64,000 nucleotides of DNA. Origin: Tulasnella sp. 424 (taxonomy: Eukaryota; Basidiomycota; Agaricomycetes; Cantharellales; Tulasnellaceae). Shown here piece after piece: positions 22,018 through 32,921 of the stretch. Both the position numbers and the translations under genes were made by a program. Where the stretch lies: assembly GCA_019633425.1 (NCBI GenBank), contig WSUB01000168.1:21728-85727 (forward strand), given 5' to 3'. Below the pieces are notes generated by a model. It made no database searches, was not told the origin of the DNA, and saw nothing but the letters and a program-made list of their open reading frames with translations. Position 1 is the stretch's first letter; the number at the start of each line of letters is the position of its first letter.

Positions 22018-25000
22018 TGAAGTAGGTATTTACGGGTCCGTAGGCTGAAGCAAATGGCTAATGACTCTCGTTTTCTAGGCGACCGCCGGATTCTTCATTC
22101 GTTCTGTCAACATATTCCCGGCTTCTTCTCGTGAACATCTCCTTCGATTACGTCCCACGTCGCTCGCTGCATTGCGAACATTTCCCCTCATGTGTTGCCG
22201 TTTATGTTCTGTAGATCCGTCGTTTTCGCAGCACGTGTACCCTCGTCTTTTCTTCGCCAAATAACACTTCTACTTTTCGACCTTCGTCCAAGGGTCCTCG
22301 CCGGGCGACGTCCAACACTCTCAAGTAAGGGCGCGAGCCAGCTGGAAGATGTCCCCCGCACTTAACGTAGTCCCTCACGTGGTGAAAGCTGCTTATTAAC
22401 TAAGATCCGGACAACCTTTGGGGGAAGATATTTCCGAGGCGCCATGCCATCCCTTCCAGCGTGCCTGATGCCCTTCGTAGCTGCAGGGTCCTAGGAATCC
22501 ATGCGTCATATAAAGTATCAAGATATAGTGCCTACTAATTATCATTTGATTCAACTCTGATACTGTCATACCGGCTCCGCGCGTGCTACTCATCGTCGAA
22601 AGAGTTACTCTGTTCATATATATGTAGATGGGGTTATATCCCTCGACCTGCTCGCCACCTTTCCATCCACATTTGACATCTCGACTACCCTCCATAACGA
22701 TTTATTTCTATGTCCAATCGAAGCTAACCAGGGCAGAGGTCAAAAATCGGAACCACCAAGATTCCCTTCCCAGAATGTTCTCTCAGACGTCATTATATAC
22801 GCGAATCAAGTGCCGACCCAAATGTTTCAGTGCACACGCTAGACTGTTCTCGATCCGTTGAGAATTGGCATCTTCGCACTCTAACTCAGATGCCAATGTG
22901 TGGCCGCCTCGCAGCCCAGCTAGCCGACATGGCAGCGTGCTGGCCCGGTTGCTGGTGACAGGACTCGGATCTTTGCCGCGGTCGGCTTGTGTCCCTGGCG
23001 GAGTTCGACGATCGAGTGCCTTTCCCTGTGCCCGTGGATGGGGACGGAGACTCAAAGTGATTGGTCGAATCCCGACGAAGGATGTTGACGGTCAAGAGAA
23101 CCTTTTACCCACTCCGAACGTGACTCGTCAATCCGTGTATAGTCCTTTGAACTCGGATGTGAAATGACGTAATTGCATTTGCCATATAGATGAACATATC
23201 CAACGCGTCTTGTCCACCATTTCCAAGGCAGAGAACAATATTGGTATGTGCTGGTGTTATGAGGCGATGTTTCGTTGGTGGCGTCACAGACATTTGTTTG
23301 CTCTTCTTCGTGCACCCTGAATCTCAATAGTAATGTCAACTGCTTCCAAAGGACCCCCGGTTCCTTCTTCCCCATGTGAAGCCTCTTACTGACCACGCTC
23401 GCCTCATTCACCGCTTTGCACAACTGTAGTCTCTAATGCTACCCGGCCGACCAAACACGCTCTGTCTCAGTTTCGAGAGACCAGAAAATCAATCCCGCCC
23501 GGTTTTCCTCGCTCATGCACCGCCACGCAGCAGCAACTTCAACTTACTTAAACTACAGCCATATGCACTCGCAGAGCTCACGCATAAAATCGTGCAAACG
23601 GAGATGACCGTGGTTGAATTACTAATTCTGCATCTCGCTCGTCCGCGCCTCTTCTGGGAGGGAGCTGCCATTGGGCCAGCACTGCATCACCCTTGATGAC
23701 AATGACAGACAGGTAGGTGAGTCTATGCCATCCGGTTTCCCTGCCCCGAATGACTTCTAACCGTCCACCCCACGTGTTTCAGTTCTCCTGCACCACAGAA
23801 GACGGCAGTCCGGTCGCTTTTGTGGGAATGACGCGGAATCCAGGGCTCTTGGCTAGTTGGGTCTGTATACACTTCCACCATCTCGCGAGCTGAAACGTTA
23901 TTAAAGCTTCCGCGGCCGTTTCTCTCGCTTCTCTCGGGTGGTAAGGGGTATTGATGATTCTTTCTCGTTCGTGGCTGGACTTTTCGTCAACGTCGCGATG
24001 CCTTTCAGCGACAATACACGTACACCGGAATATATCTACCATGGTCACCAAAGATTGTTTAGCATCAGGTACTACACCTTGTCTCAAACATGGCTTCTTG
24101 GAGACTACACTATGACTTCCTCACCCTCCCCTGACAGTAACTCCTCCCGGCGTCGATCTCCTCGACCACTACCTCCTCCTGAAATTGGGACATCCTTTGT
24201 AGGTTGGCCCCTTGGTTAAAATGACGTTGAAGGAGCAAAGCGAAGAACGGCTCCACAAGCGGCCCTCGCGGTCTTGGCACAGATACACTGGACATCGGCC
24301 TCCCAAACAGCCCTGCCCCGTCTTCGCCTTTCCATCACGACTCACTCGCCAGAGTCGCTACGCCACGAAGGCGAGGTTCTCTCACCAACTTCAGAGTGTC
24401 ATCGACTTCTTAGGCTTGATAAGCGATAGCGTCCACATCCTTTGAACGCACCCGAGACAACTCGCCAATTTGGTTCGACGTGGCCCATTCGTCTGATACC
24501 TCACCCATCGGGACACGGGCTCTCGTTCACTCTGCCGCAAACATTCTCCATCGACAAACGCCAAGCCGAAACTTGACAACAGACATCGCCAAGCCATTCC
24601 GAGTTCTCCGTTCGTTGAAAGCCATACACGGTCTACCTTTGCAGACGGCTCATATTCAGCCGTGTACTGATGCGTCCCGACCTTTCGAGAGTCACGAGAA
24701 ACGCTCATGTGGTGGGCTCCTGGTCTCTCGACTTGGTCACTAAAACTCGCGCGATTTTGGTTTTCAGGTTCTCATCGTCTCTGCCCGTCGTTCCAAATGA
24801 GACATCGTTTGGTGCCAGAAACTGCATCAATGTGCAGATGTCATCTCACAAAACCACGGGCAACGCTGGACCCGACCTTCGTCATGGAGATCCTCAACGA
24901 CTCGAAGGAAGGAGACTCCTTCGCTCCAAGGGCGATATTTTACCATTCGGAAAGGAAGAGCATTGGTTGGAGCAAAGAGAGAGAAGAACGAGGCCGCAGA

Positions 25001-27096
25001 GCCCTGGAGCATACCCTTGTACGTTAGGATTAGCAGAATGCCTTTGTCATGCCCATGATGGTTACACCCGGAGGATCCTCATTTACTCAATCAGCCAACC
25101 CAGCCTGTCGAGCTTTGCACTGGTGAATACCATTGATCCTCACTCGCATTCCTTGGAACGAGGACGATTTGTTTCCGTCCGACCTCCTTTACCGGCATTC
25201 GAGCGATAGCAGCCTGTCGCTGGGAACTTTTGGATTTACTCATCGGTGAGTGGGTGCTACTTGACCGATCGCAACGACTTCTGATGCTCGGAAAACCTAG
25301 TGAAGCCGGTGTCGATGGGACACCTATTTTCGGCAACGACCGAACTCCGCTTTCTGCTCTGTAACATGTGAACGGTAAGGTGCCCTACGTCTTAGGTCGG
25401 GTTTTACGTCTTTTTTTTTCAATGTGAAGAACTTACTGACTGTCAACGTTCGTGCTTTTTTGGCCTGCGGCATGAAGGCTCTTCGGCGATGACAGGAGGG
25501 GGAGAGATTAAGAACCCCGTTTTTGCTTTGTCAAGTCTGTTACCGCTGCAGCTAAGGTTGAAGACTGTGCTTTGCAACGCCTGCATAGGCCTGGCGTTGT
25601 ACCTCAAGATTCGTTTCGATATTCGGGTCGTGCAGCCGAATGAGCCATGTATGTGATATAACAATATCGCGAAAGCGGTAACCGTCCTCACGCTCTGTAG
25701 CTTCGGTAGTCAATTTATTTTTGTCTCACATGATCTCTTAGCCTAGTGTACCAACAGCCCGGCACCAGGTTGTTAGGACCGTGTGGCCTGCGATAGTATA
25801 CACTAATCATCGACCCTCTCGGACATGGCTTGCTGTACAGCAATTAGCCCCAACTCACCTGTTGTTACAGCTGGCTGGTGCATTTAGAAAGCAAAAGAGG
25901 ATGGCCGGGAATAGGTAGAGAAATTTACGGGGCCAACATTGCCCTCCGCTCTGTCGGCGAGCTGAAGCACCGTCGAAATTTTGAACCGCTTGCTTTGGTT
26001 AGCAGGCATTTGGGGGAGCGTGCCCAAGTCATGCTTTGAATGGTGATTTTAGGGAGGAATGTGACTCCCATCAACGCGACCTCCGGAGTAGCATGCCTAA
26101 TCGAGAGATCTGATCCCCCAGCTCTCGGTAATCATAATTTCGTCGAGTGCATTTCGAATGGGGTAATTGCAAGACTTCCCGGAGTGGCTCGAAAGCATAT
26201 CTCAAAGCGAACAAGTCGACGAACAAGGGTGACAATGTCGAACTTCTTTATTTCACTTGTTCACATGTGATTGCTCCGCAAGTTATGAGAAACCCACTCC
26301 ACCAACAGCCCTGCCCGCTTCACAGAAGGAATTGTACAAGGGATCCTGGACCGTAAAGAGATAACGACCTTGCCCTGTGATGCGATCATGGCCTCATGCT
26401 CGGAGTTACCCTTTGGGGTTTAAAGCACCTCAACTGGTTTTGGAAAAGGTAACATGAATGTTTTACGAGTTGACGATTGCATCGGCCGTTAAGTGAGTGG
26501 CAGCAACATTCGATGAGAGCTACTAATAATGCAACTCAGGTAAAAGCATTGCTTTGAGAAGTCTCGGGTGGGGGCGAGCAAAGCCGAACAAAGTGGTACT
26601 CCAAACCGAACATCGAACTTTCTATCTAGCATGAATCACGACATTAGCTCCGCTCTCGACAGGAATCACTGGCCCACTAATCTCAGAAAAGATGGCACCG
26701 AGATTTTGGTGCTGACAAGCTGGGCTTGTAATGAGGGGCTGTTCAAAACGATTCCTGAGTAGGTCCCGTGTCGAACCATTGCTTCTGGTGTGCGTTTGGT
26801 GATCGAGGAGCTTTTGTATTGACCGAACACGAGAATTCCATGTTCGAGAATGCTGGAAGGGTGCATGAGGAATATTTTGGATTCACGCATGTGACAACTG
26901 CGGATGTGAGGCTTGTGGACACCCTGCGTTCGTGTCTTTAGTTTAAAAGCTAACGATAGAGCTGAAGTTGGTCCTCAGAGCTCACTCGACCCTCACAAAC
27001 ATTCTGCCTGTCATCCTCAACCATTCTACTTTGCTCCCTTACAACCCAAATTTTCTGATCCTCCCACGTCTTCGCCTCAGCCGAACTTCATATTGA
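22018..27096. other. Spacer K3-K4: homologous unit DNA, no intact gene
   Basis: The 3' flank (22012-22340) is shared with all other units. The blocks at about 22400 (GATCCGGACAAC), 22771-22990 (CAGACGTCATTAT, then ACTCGGATCTTTGCC) and 23460 (CTCTGTCTCAGTTT) recur in the same order in the other spacers. 24136-24960 aligns with 32432-33720. The 5' flank of K4 starts near 26.3 kb. Many short ORFs exist on both strands with no domains; coding-like stretches are interrupted. I see no intact gene. Confidence 0.6.
26961..26995 (+). promoter_or_regulatory. Conserved upstream block of K4
   Basis: GTTGGTCCTCAGAGCTCACT lies about 130 bp before the ATG, with TTTAAAA at about 26942 just upstream. It is shared across the family. 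Confidence 0.5.
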
Positions 27097-30000
27097 ATGG
27101 CGGACTCGGACTTTACGGCGGCCAAGCCCGCGGAAGACGTCGACCAAAAGCTAAAAAAGGCTGTAAGGATATTTCACGACTTGACAGAGGGATTACTGAT
27201 CTGGTATCTTCAAGCGAGATATCCTTAGCGGAATGCCCCGTCGAATCGATCCCACCAGAATCAAAATGAAAGAAACCCAAACGGGCAAAAGAGGCGGTCA
27301 AGGCGTCGTTGTCATTGGAACACTCAGTCCCACCGAAGCATTGAAGGACATGTTGCCTGAACTGAAAGTAGCTGTGAAGAAGCTGGAATGGAAGCGGGAT
27401 GATGCGGAAGAGTCCACAAAGTTTTTGAAGGTATCATCATCGGCTGCAACGACTTTGTTGATCTTTCTAACTGCTCTTCCGTAGTCCTTCGTCAACGAGC
27501 TCAGTCTAATGGAATCACTTTCTCACCCTAACATTATTACGCTCCTCGGCTTTGTTGAAGACATGGATAAAGGAGACGCTTGGATGATTTTGCCTTGGGA
27601 AGGGAATGGCAACGTTCGAGAATTTTTGCAGTCGGGGGAGTGGGATATTCCCGAACGCATATCTCTCGTAAGTCCCACCTATAATGCTAGAAAGTAGTTA
27701 GTCACCGAGCTTTTGGTATCTGTAGATTCAAGATACAGCAAAGGGACTGGAGTACTTGCATAGCCGACAACCTCCCATCTGCCATGGTGACCTCAAATCT
27801 GTGAGTCCCCCGGCTTCCTTGTCCAGAGACTTCAACCTAATCCATTCGTCGTTCAGTTCAACATCCTTGTCAACTCCTTTCACCGTGCGGTTATCACCGA
27901 CTTTGGGTCAGCTCGTATTCGACAAAGCCTTAGATCAGAGGGAAGCAACCATGTGCCGGCCGAGGATCTGGCGTGTGATGATGAAGCCACCGGGTCGACC
28001 TCCCCAAAGGTCCAATTCAACCCATCCACCATGGAGCTTACCTTGACGGGGCCAAAATTCTCTCTCCGATGGACAGCTCCCGAAGTGTTGAACAACGGGG
28101 ACCAGGATTTACCCAGCGACATGTGGGCTCTGGGGTGGGTTGGCTGGGAGGTAAGTACAACGCGGCTCGGTTGATATTCACCCTCCCTTAACTCCTAACT
28201 GCGACTACATGTCAGGTTGTAACTGGTAAAATTCCCTTTGAAGAAGTCAACCGCGAGTCGGTCATTATAGTCCATGCAATCAAAGGGAAATTCCCCGTTA
28301 TTCGGGAGGACCCCAACCTTTCCCTTGTTCTCAAGCTCTGCAGTCTGATGACGGACTGTTGGATCTCAGATCCAGCCAAAAGGATCCAAGCCTCCACTTT
28401 TCAGCGAAGGGTTAACGTTATGGTAAGTAATTTTGGTACTTAGTGGGGCAATCGATTCTGAAATGAAGCTTCTCAAGCCTTCCGAGGCTCCTTCGAGTTA
28501 TTCCGCCGGTAGTCAGAAAGTCCGGTCTGCAAAGCTGCTCCTTGAGCTCGGGAGAACATACGACCTCCAGGACGATGGAGTGGCGGCCGAGTCCTACTTC
28601 CGGTCAGGCCTAGATGTTGCGAGTCGAACGAAGGATAATTTGGCGATGGCAAACGCCTTATATTACCTCGGGAATTTCTTCTACACTCAGTCGAGGAATT
28701 TGGAAGGAAAAAAGGCTTTCACAGAAGCACACGACATCTACGCTCGCATCGGCTACGACTTGGGCGTCGCACATGCGTTGCAAGGTCTGGGGAGCATTTA
28801 CGATACCGAGTCGAGAGATCAGGAGGCGGAGAAGGCTGTCACGGAAGCGCGCGACATCCACGCTCGCATCGGCGATGACTTGGGGCTCGCAGACGCGTTG
28901 CTCGGCCTGGGGAATATTTATCGCACTCAGTCGAGGAATCAGGAGGCGGAGAAGGCTTTTACGGAAGCGCACGACATCCACGCTCGAATCGGCAATGACA
29001 TAGGCACCGCAAACGCGTTGCACTGCCTGGGGCATATCTTTCGCGCCCAGTCGAGGCATCAGGAAGCAGAGGAGGCTGCAACGGCAGCCCACGACATGCA
29101 CGCTCGCATCGGCAATGACTTGGGCGCCGCCACCGCGTTGAACAACCTGGGGAATATTTATCGCGCCCAGTCGAGGGATCAGGAGGCGGAGAAGGCTTTC
29201 ACGGAAGCGCACAGCATCCAGGTTCGCATCAGCAATCCAATGGGTGCCGCAAACGCATTGCAAGGCCTGGGGAATATTTATCGCTCTCAGTCGAGGAATC
29301 GGGAGGCGGAAAAGGCTTTCACGGAAGCGCACGAGATTCACTCTCGCTTGAGCAATCACATGGGTGCCGCAAACGCGTTGAACGGCCTGGGAGAAATCTA
29401 TCGCATTCAGTCGAGGGATCAGGAGGCGGAGAAGGTTTTCATGGAAGCCCACGAGATCCACTCTCGCATCGGGAATGACTTGGGTGCCGCAAGCGCGTTG
29501 AATGGCCTGGGAGAACTCTATCGCGCTCAGTCGAGAAATCGAGAGGCGGAGAAGGCTTTCACGGAAGCGAACGAGATCCACTCTCGCATCGGCGATGGCA
29601 TGGGTACGGCAAACGCGTTGCAAGGCCTGGGGAATATTTATCGCACCCAGTCGAGAAATCAGGAGGCGGAGAAGGCTTTCACGGATGCGCACGACATCCA
29701 TTCTCGCATCGGGAATGACTTGGGTGCCGCAAGCGCGTTGAACGGCTTGGGAGAACTCTATCGCGCACAGCCGAGAAATCAGGAGGCGGAGAAGGCTTTC
29801 ACGGAAGCGCACGAGATCCACTCTCGCATCGGCGATGGCATGGGTACGGCAAACGCGTTGCAAGGCCTGGGGAATATTTATCGCACCCAGTCGAGAAATC
29901 AGGAGGCGGAGAAGGCTTTCACGGAAGCGCACGACATCCACTCTCGCATCGGCCATTACATGGGTGCTGCAAACGCGTTGGAAGGCCTGGGAGAAATCTA

Positions 30001-30667
30001 TCGCGCTCAGTCCAGGAATCAGGAGGCGGAGGAAGCTGCCACCGAAGCCCTTGCCATTTGGATTAGCATTGGCAATGAAAAATGTCAAGCGGGCGCTTTG
30101 TTGCTTTTGTCAGAGATCTTCAAATCTCAATCAAGGAGCAACGAAGAAAAGGATGCGCTTATTCAAGCTGAAGTTATATATGCCCGAATCGGCCGTGATG
30201 CATCTCGCGCTACGACATTGGACCAGCTCGGCGACGTCCACCTCGCGCAGGGCGCGTACAACGACGCCGAGGAGTGTTACCGCCTTGCTCAAGCTATATT
30301 CTTAAGCATGGACGACGTTCGCGGTGAAGCCACCGTGTTTCTCCGTCTTGGGAGGTTGTACGGTCTTCAGGGTCGACACGACGAGGCGGAGGAATGCTTC
30401 GCCGACGCACGTGTAGCATATGCTAGGATTGTCGACGTGGAGGGTGAAGCCGGGGCGTTGGATGGATTGATGGGAATACACGCTCTGCAAGGCAAATTGA
30501 TCGATGCGAAGGCTGCTTGTGAGGAAGCTCGCGAAATGTACGTGCAAACGGGGCTGCCGATGAGTGAGACGTGTAAAACGACTTGGGAACTCGTCCAGCT
30601 CCTAGACAACCCAATCGGATCGATGTTAGTGGGTCGTTTCCGGTCACAGCGGCACACTGCTTTGTGA
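27097..30667 (+). CDS. K4: TKL protein kinase-TPR with fused TPR junction
   Basis: A 1076-residue model. Exons: 27097-27162, 27215-27430, 27485-27667, 27726-27800, 27857-28150, 28216-28422, 28478-30667. The kinase motifs are as in K3 (Lys77, HGDLKSFN Asp177, DFG Asp195, APE). Intron 6 (28423-28477) contains an in-frame TAG; removing it joins the kinase to the TPRs at PSEAPSSYSAG. There are about 17 TPRs, of which 12 are in the homogeneous block. The 12th unit runs straight from RNQEAE into EAATEALAIW, which in K3 and K5-K7 lies about 2.5 units further on. K4 has thus lost the unit starting GN-x-x-RS and its neighbours by an in-frame deletion. Units 8-9 and 10-11 form a near-identical 240 bp duplication. 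K3 and K4 kinase DNA are very close, suggesting recent duplication or conversion. Confidence 0.92.
28649..30030 (+). repeat. 120-bp tandem TPR-coding array in K4, about 12 units
   Basis: Position 5-9 pairs in order: Y-N, Q-S, L-N, H-H, N-N, Q-N, N-E, N-E, Q-N, N-E, Q-N, E-E. A second-order repeat of 240 bp is present (29489-29728 and 29729-29968). Confidence 0.95.
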
Positions 30668-32520
30668 TGAGGTAGATATTCATATGTCCGTAAGCTACAG
30701 CGCTCGTCGAATCGCTAATAACTCACGTTTTCCAGACGACCCCCGGATTTTCCATACGTTCTGTCGACATATTCCCGGCTTCTTCTCGCGAACATCTCTT
30801 TCTCGGATTCCGTCCCGCAGCACGTGTACCCTCGTCCTCTCTTTGACAAATGACACTTCTTCTTTTCGACCTTCGTCCAAGGATCCTCGGGACTCGGGTC
30901 TTTGCCGCGGTCGACTTGCATTTCTGGCGGAGTTCGACCTTTGAGTGCCCTTCACTGTACCTGTGGTGGCGGAGGCTCAAAGTGATTGGTCGAATCCTGA
31001 CGAAGAATGTTGACGATCAGGAGAGCCGTTACCCACTCCGAACGTGACTCGTCAATCCGTGAGGTTACAGTCTCTTTGATTCTCCCCTAACGTTTGAATT
31101 GAATTCCGGGGAATGACGCAATCGCACTTAAGGACATAGATGGCCACACCCAATTCGGCTTGTCCACGTTTTCCAAGTTGGAGTATGTGAGGCAACGTTC
31201 AACTGGAGGCGTCATAGACATTTGTTTGCTGTTTCTTCGTGGACCCTGAATTTCAATGTCGACTGCTCCGCCCGGTTCCTTGTTGCAAAGCCTCTGACTT
31301 ATCACGTTGGCTTCCCATCACCACCTTGCACGACTGCAGTCTCTAACGCGTCATGGGCAGGACATGCTCTGTCTCAGTTCCTAGAGACAAAAACTCATAT
31401 CGACCCCGCCCAGTACTGTTCCTATCACTCACGTCTGACGCCGCGCAATAACAGCCTTCAAGTGATATGCGCTACAGCCCTATGCACGTATAGAGGTTAC
31501 GCATGGAACATGCGAATGGAGGGGAACTTGGTTGGATTTACCGATTCTGCATCACATCTTCTGATAGAGGGCTAGGTTTTGACCAACACTGGACCATCCT
31601 CGATGGCATTGGCGGACAGGTAGGTGAGTACGTACCATTCAGCCCCCCCCCCCCCCCTGGAATGATTTCTAACTATCTGCGCCGCGGGTTTAACAGTTCT
31701 CCAAGACTGCGTAAGACGACGGTAATGTCGACATTCTTGGCATGTCTGGTAGGATGGCGGTATGCAGGGCTATTGGCTTGTTGGGCCCCTGCAGACCCTC
31801 CACCATCTTGCGCACTAAATGCTATTGAATTGTTTGTGGCTGTTCTTGTGGCTTCCCTCGAGTGATCAGTAGGACTCATGATTCCTTCCTCTTTGTTACT
31901 GAACTTTTCACTGTGACGACGATATGCGCGCGCGCGCACACACAAGGCGATATATTTACTATCGTAACCAAAGATTGCTCTGAAACTTTGGCATCATCAT
32001 CTGCAACCTCCTTCGAACGTGGCTTCGTCACGACTTCAACCTACTTTCGACCCGGTCCTCGTCATGGGGCTCGTCAAACCGCGACGCGGGGACCCAATAT
32101 GCAAGCTACGCCCACCTCTCACGCGAAAAACCAAGCCCGCTCCGGTATCGCACCGTTGATTGGATAGGAGGAGGGGAGACTGCGAATCGGTGGGAGCAAC
32201 ATTCAAGTATCGTGACCGACGTCGCTTCACCTGCACTTCAGGACACGGTCGAAAGTATCAAAAGACCGCAACTTTCAACAAATCTAGAGATTCTGGCGAT
32301 TTGGTCATAGTGCCCTGCCATGTGTATTGCGGATCGGACTGTTGGAGTTTATCTGCTCTCGCCACTTCTCTCCTGATGGTATGCAATACCTTTGTTTTCA
32401 ACTCCATTGTGACTTACTTATTCCCACCCGACAGTAACTCCTCCCGCTCTCGATCTCCTCGGTACCTACCTTCTCCCGGAACGGGACCCTCCGTCAACTG
32501 GCTCCTTGGTCCAAATGGTA

Positions 32521-32921
32521 CTGTACTATTTCGTTAATACCGGATGTCCCATGTCCCAACCTCCCATCCGGTCGGGTTAATTTTTGTGGTGTCCCCCGGT
32601 CCCGACGGGTCGCGCCGCTCGGGACACGGTGTCCCCACCGGTAAGTAACATGTGACTTGACGAGAAAACCGGTCGTATCTCGAGTCTCTGAAGCCCGTTT
32701 CTCCCACTTTACGAACAATCACGCGGGGAAATCTAAATGAGGAGACCTCTGTTCCTCATATCTTACTCACCCGCTGCTCGGCACACTGAATCATAGCACT
32801 TGCAGGGCCACCATCCCTTGTCCCCACGTCCCAGTCACTTGCGCCGTCCCTCCGGTATGGTTGCGCCGGTAAGATTTTTGTCCCATGTCCCATGGCCGCC
32901 GGTATTAACGAAACAGTACAG
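32521..32921. mobile_element. 401-bp MITE with terminal inverted repeats and TA target duplication
   Basis: The left end CTGTACTATTTCGTTAATAC is matched by the complement of the right end with one mismatch (A/G at position 8), giving an inverted repeat of about 23 bp ending in CCGG. It is flanked by TA (32519-32520 and 32922-32923). The paralogous site at about 36832-36850 reads CCAAATGGTAACTTGAAGG with no insert, which proves insertion at a TA. Both sub-terminal regions contain TGTCCCATGTCCCA in the same orientation. There is no transposase ORF, so it is non-autonomous. The TA duplication is compatible with a Tc1/mariner-like source, but that assignment is inference. Confidence 0.88.

Noticed and set aside
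24670..25209. 180-codon ORF in the K3-K4 spacer as a gene
   Set aside because: The aligned K4 spacer (about 33300-33720) is not open in the same frame, and no domain is visible. Treated as decayed spacer.
28658..30088. A 476-codon open frame on the minus strand across the K4 TPR array (and similar ones in K3, K6, K7 and on the plus strand opposite K1)
   Set aside because: The repeat unit is 120 bp, a multiple of three, so a stop-free antisense unit stays open through the whole array. The sense strand has the TPR signature and splices to the kinase.
31643..31944. Poly-C run and GC/AC microsatellite as functional elements
   Set aside because: Simple-sequence tracts with no conservation in sister units; mentioned only as landmarks.
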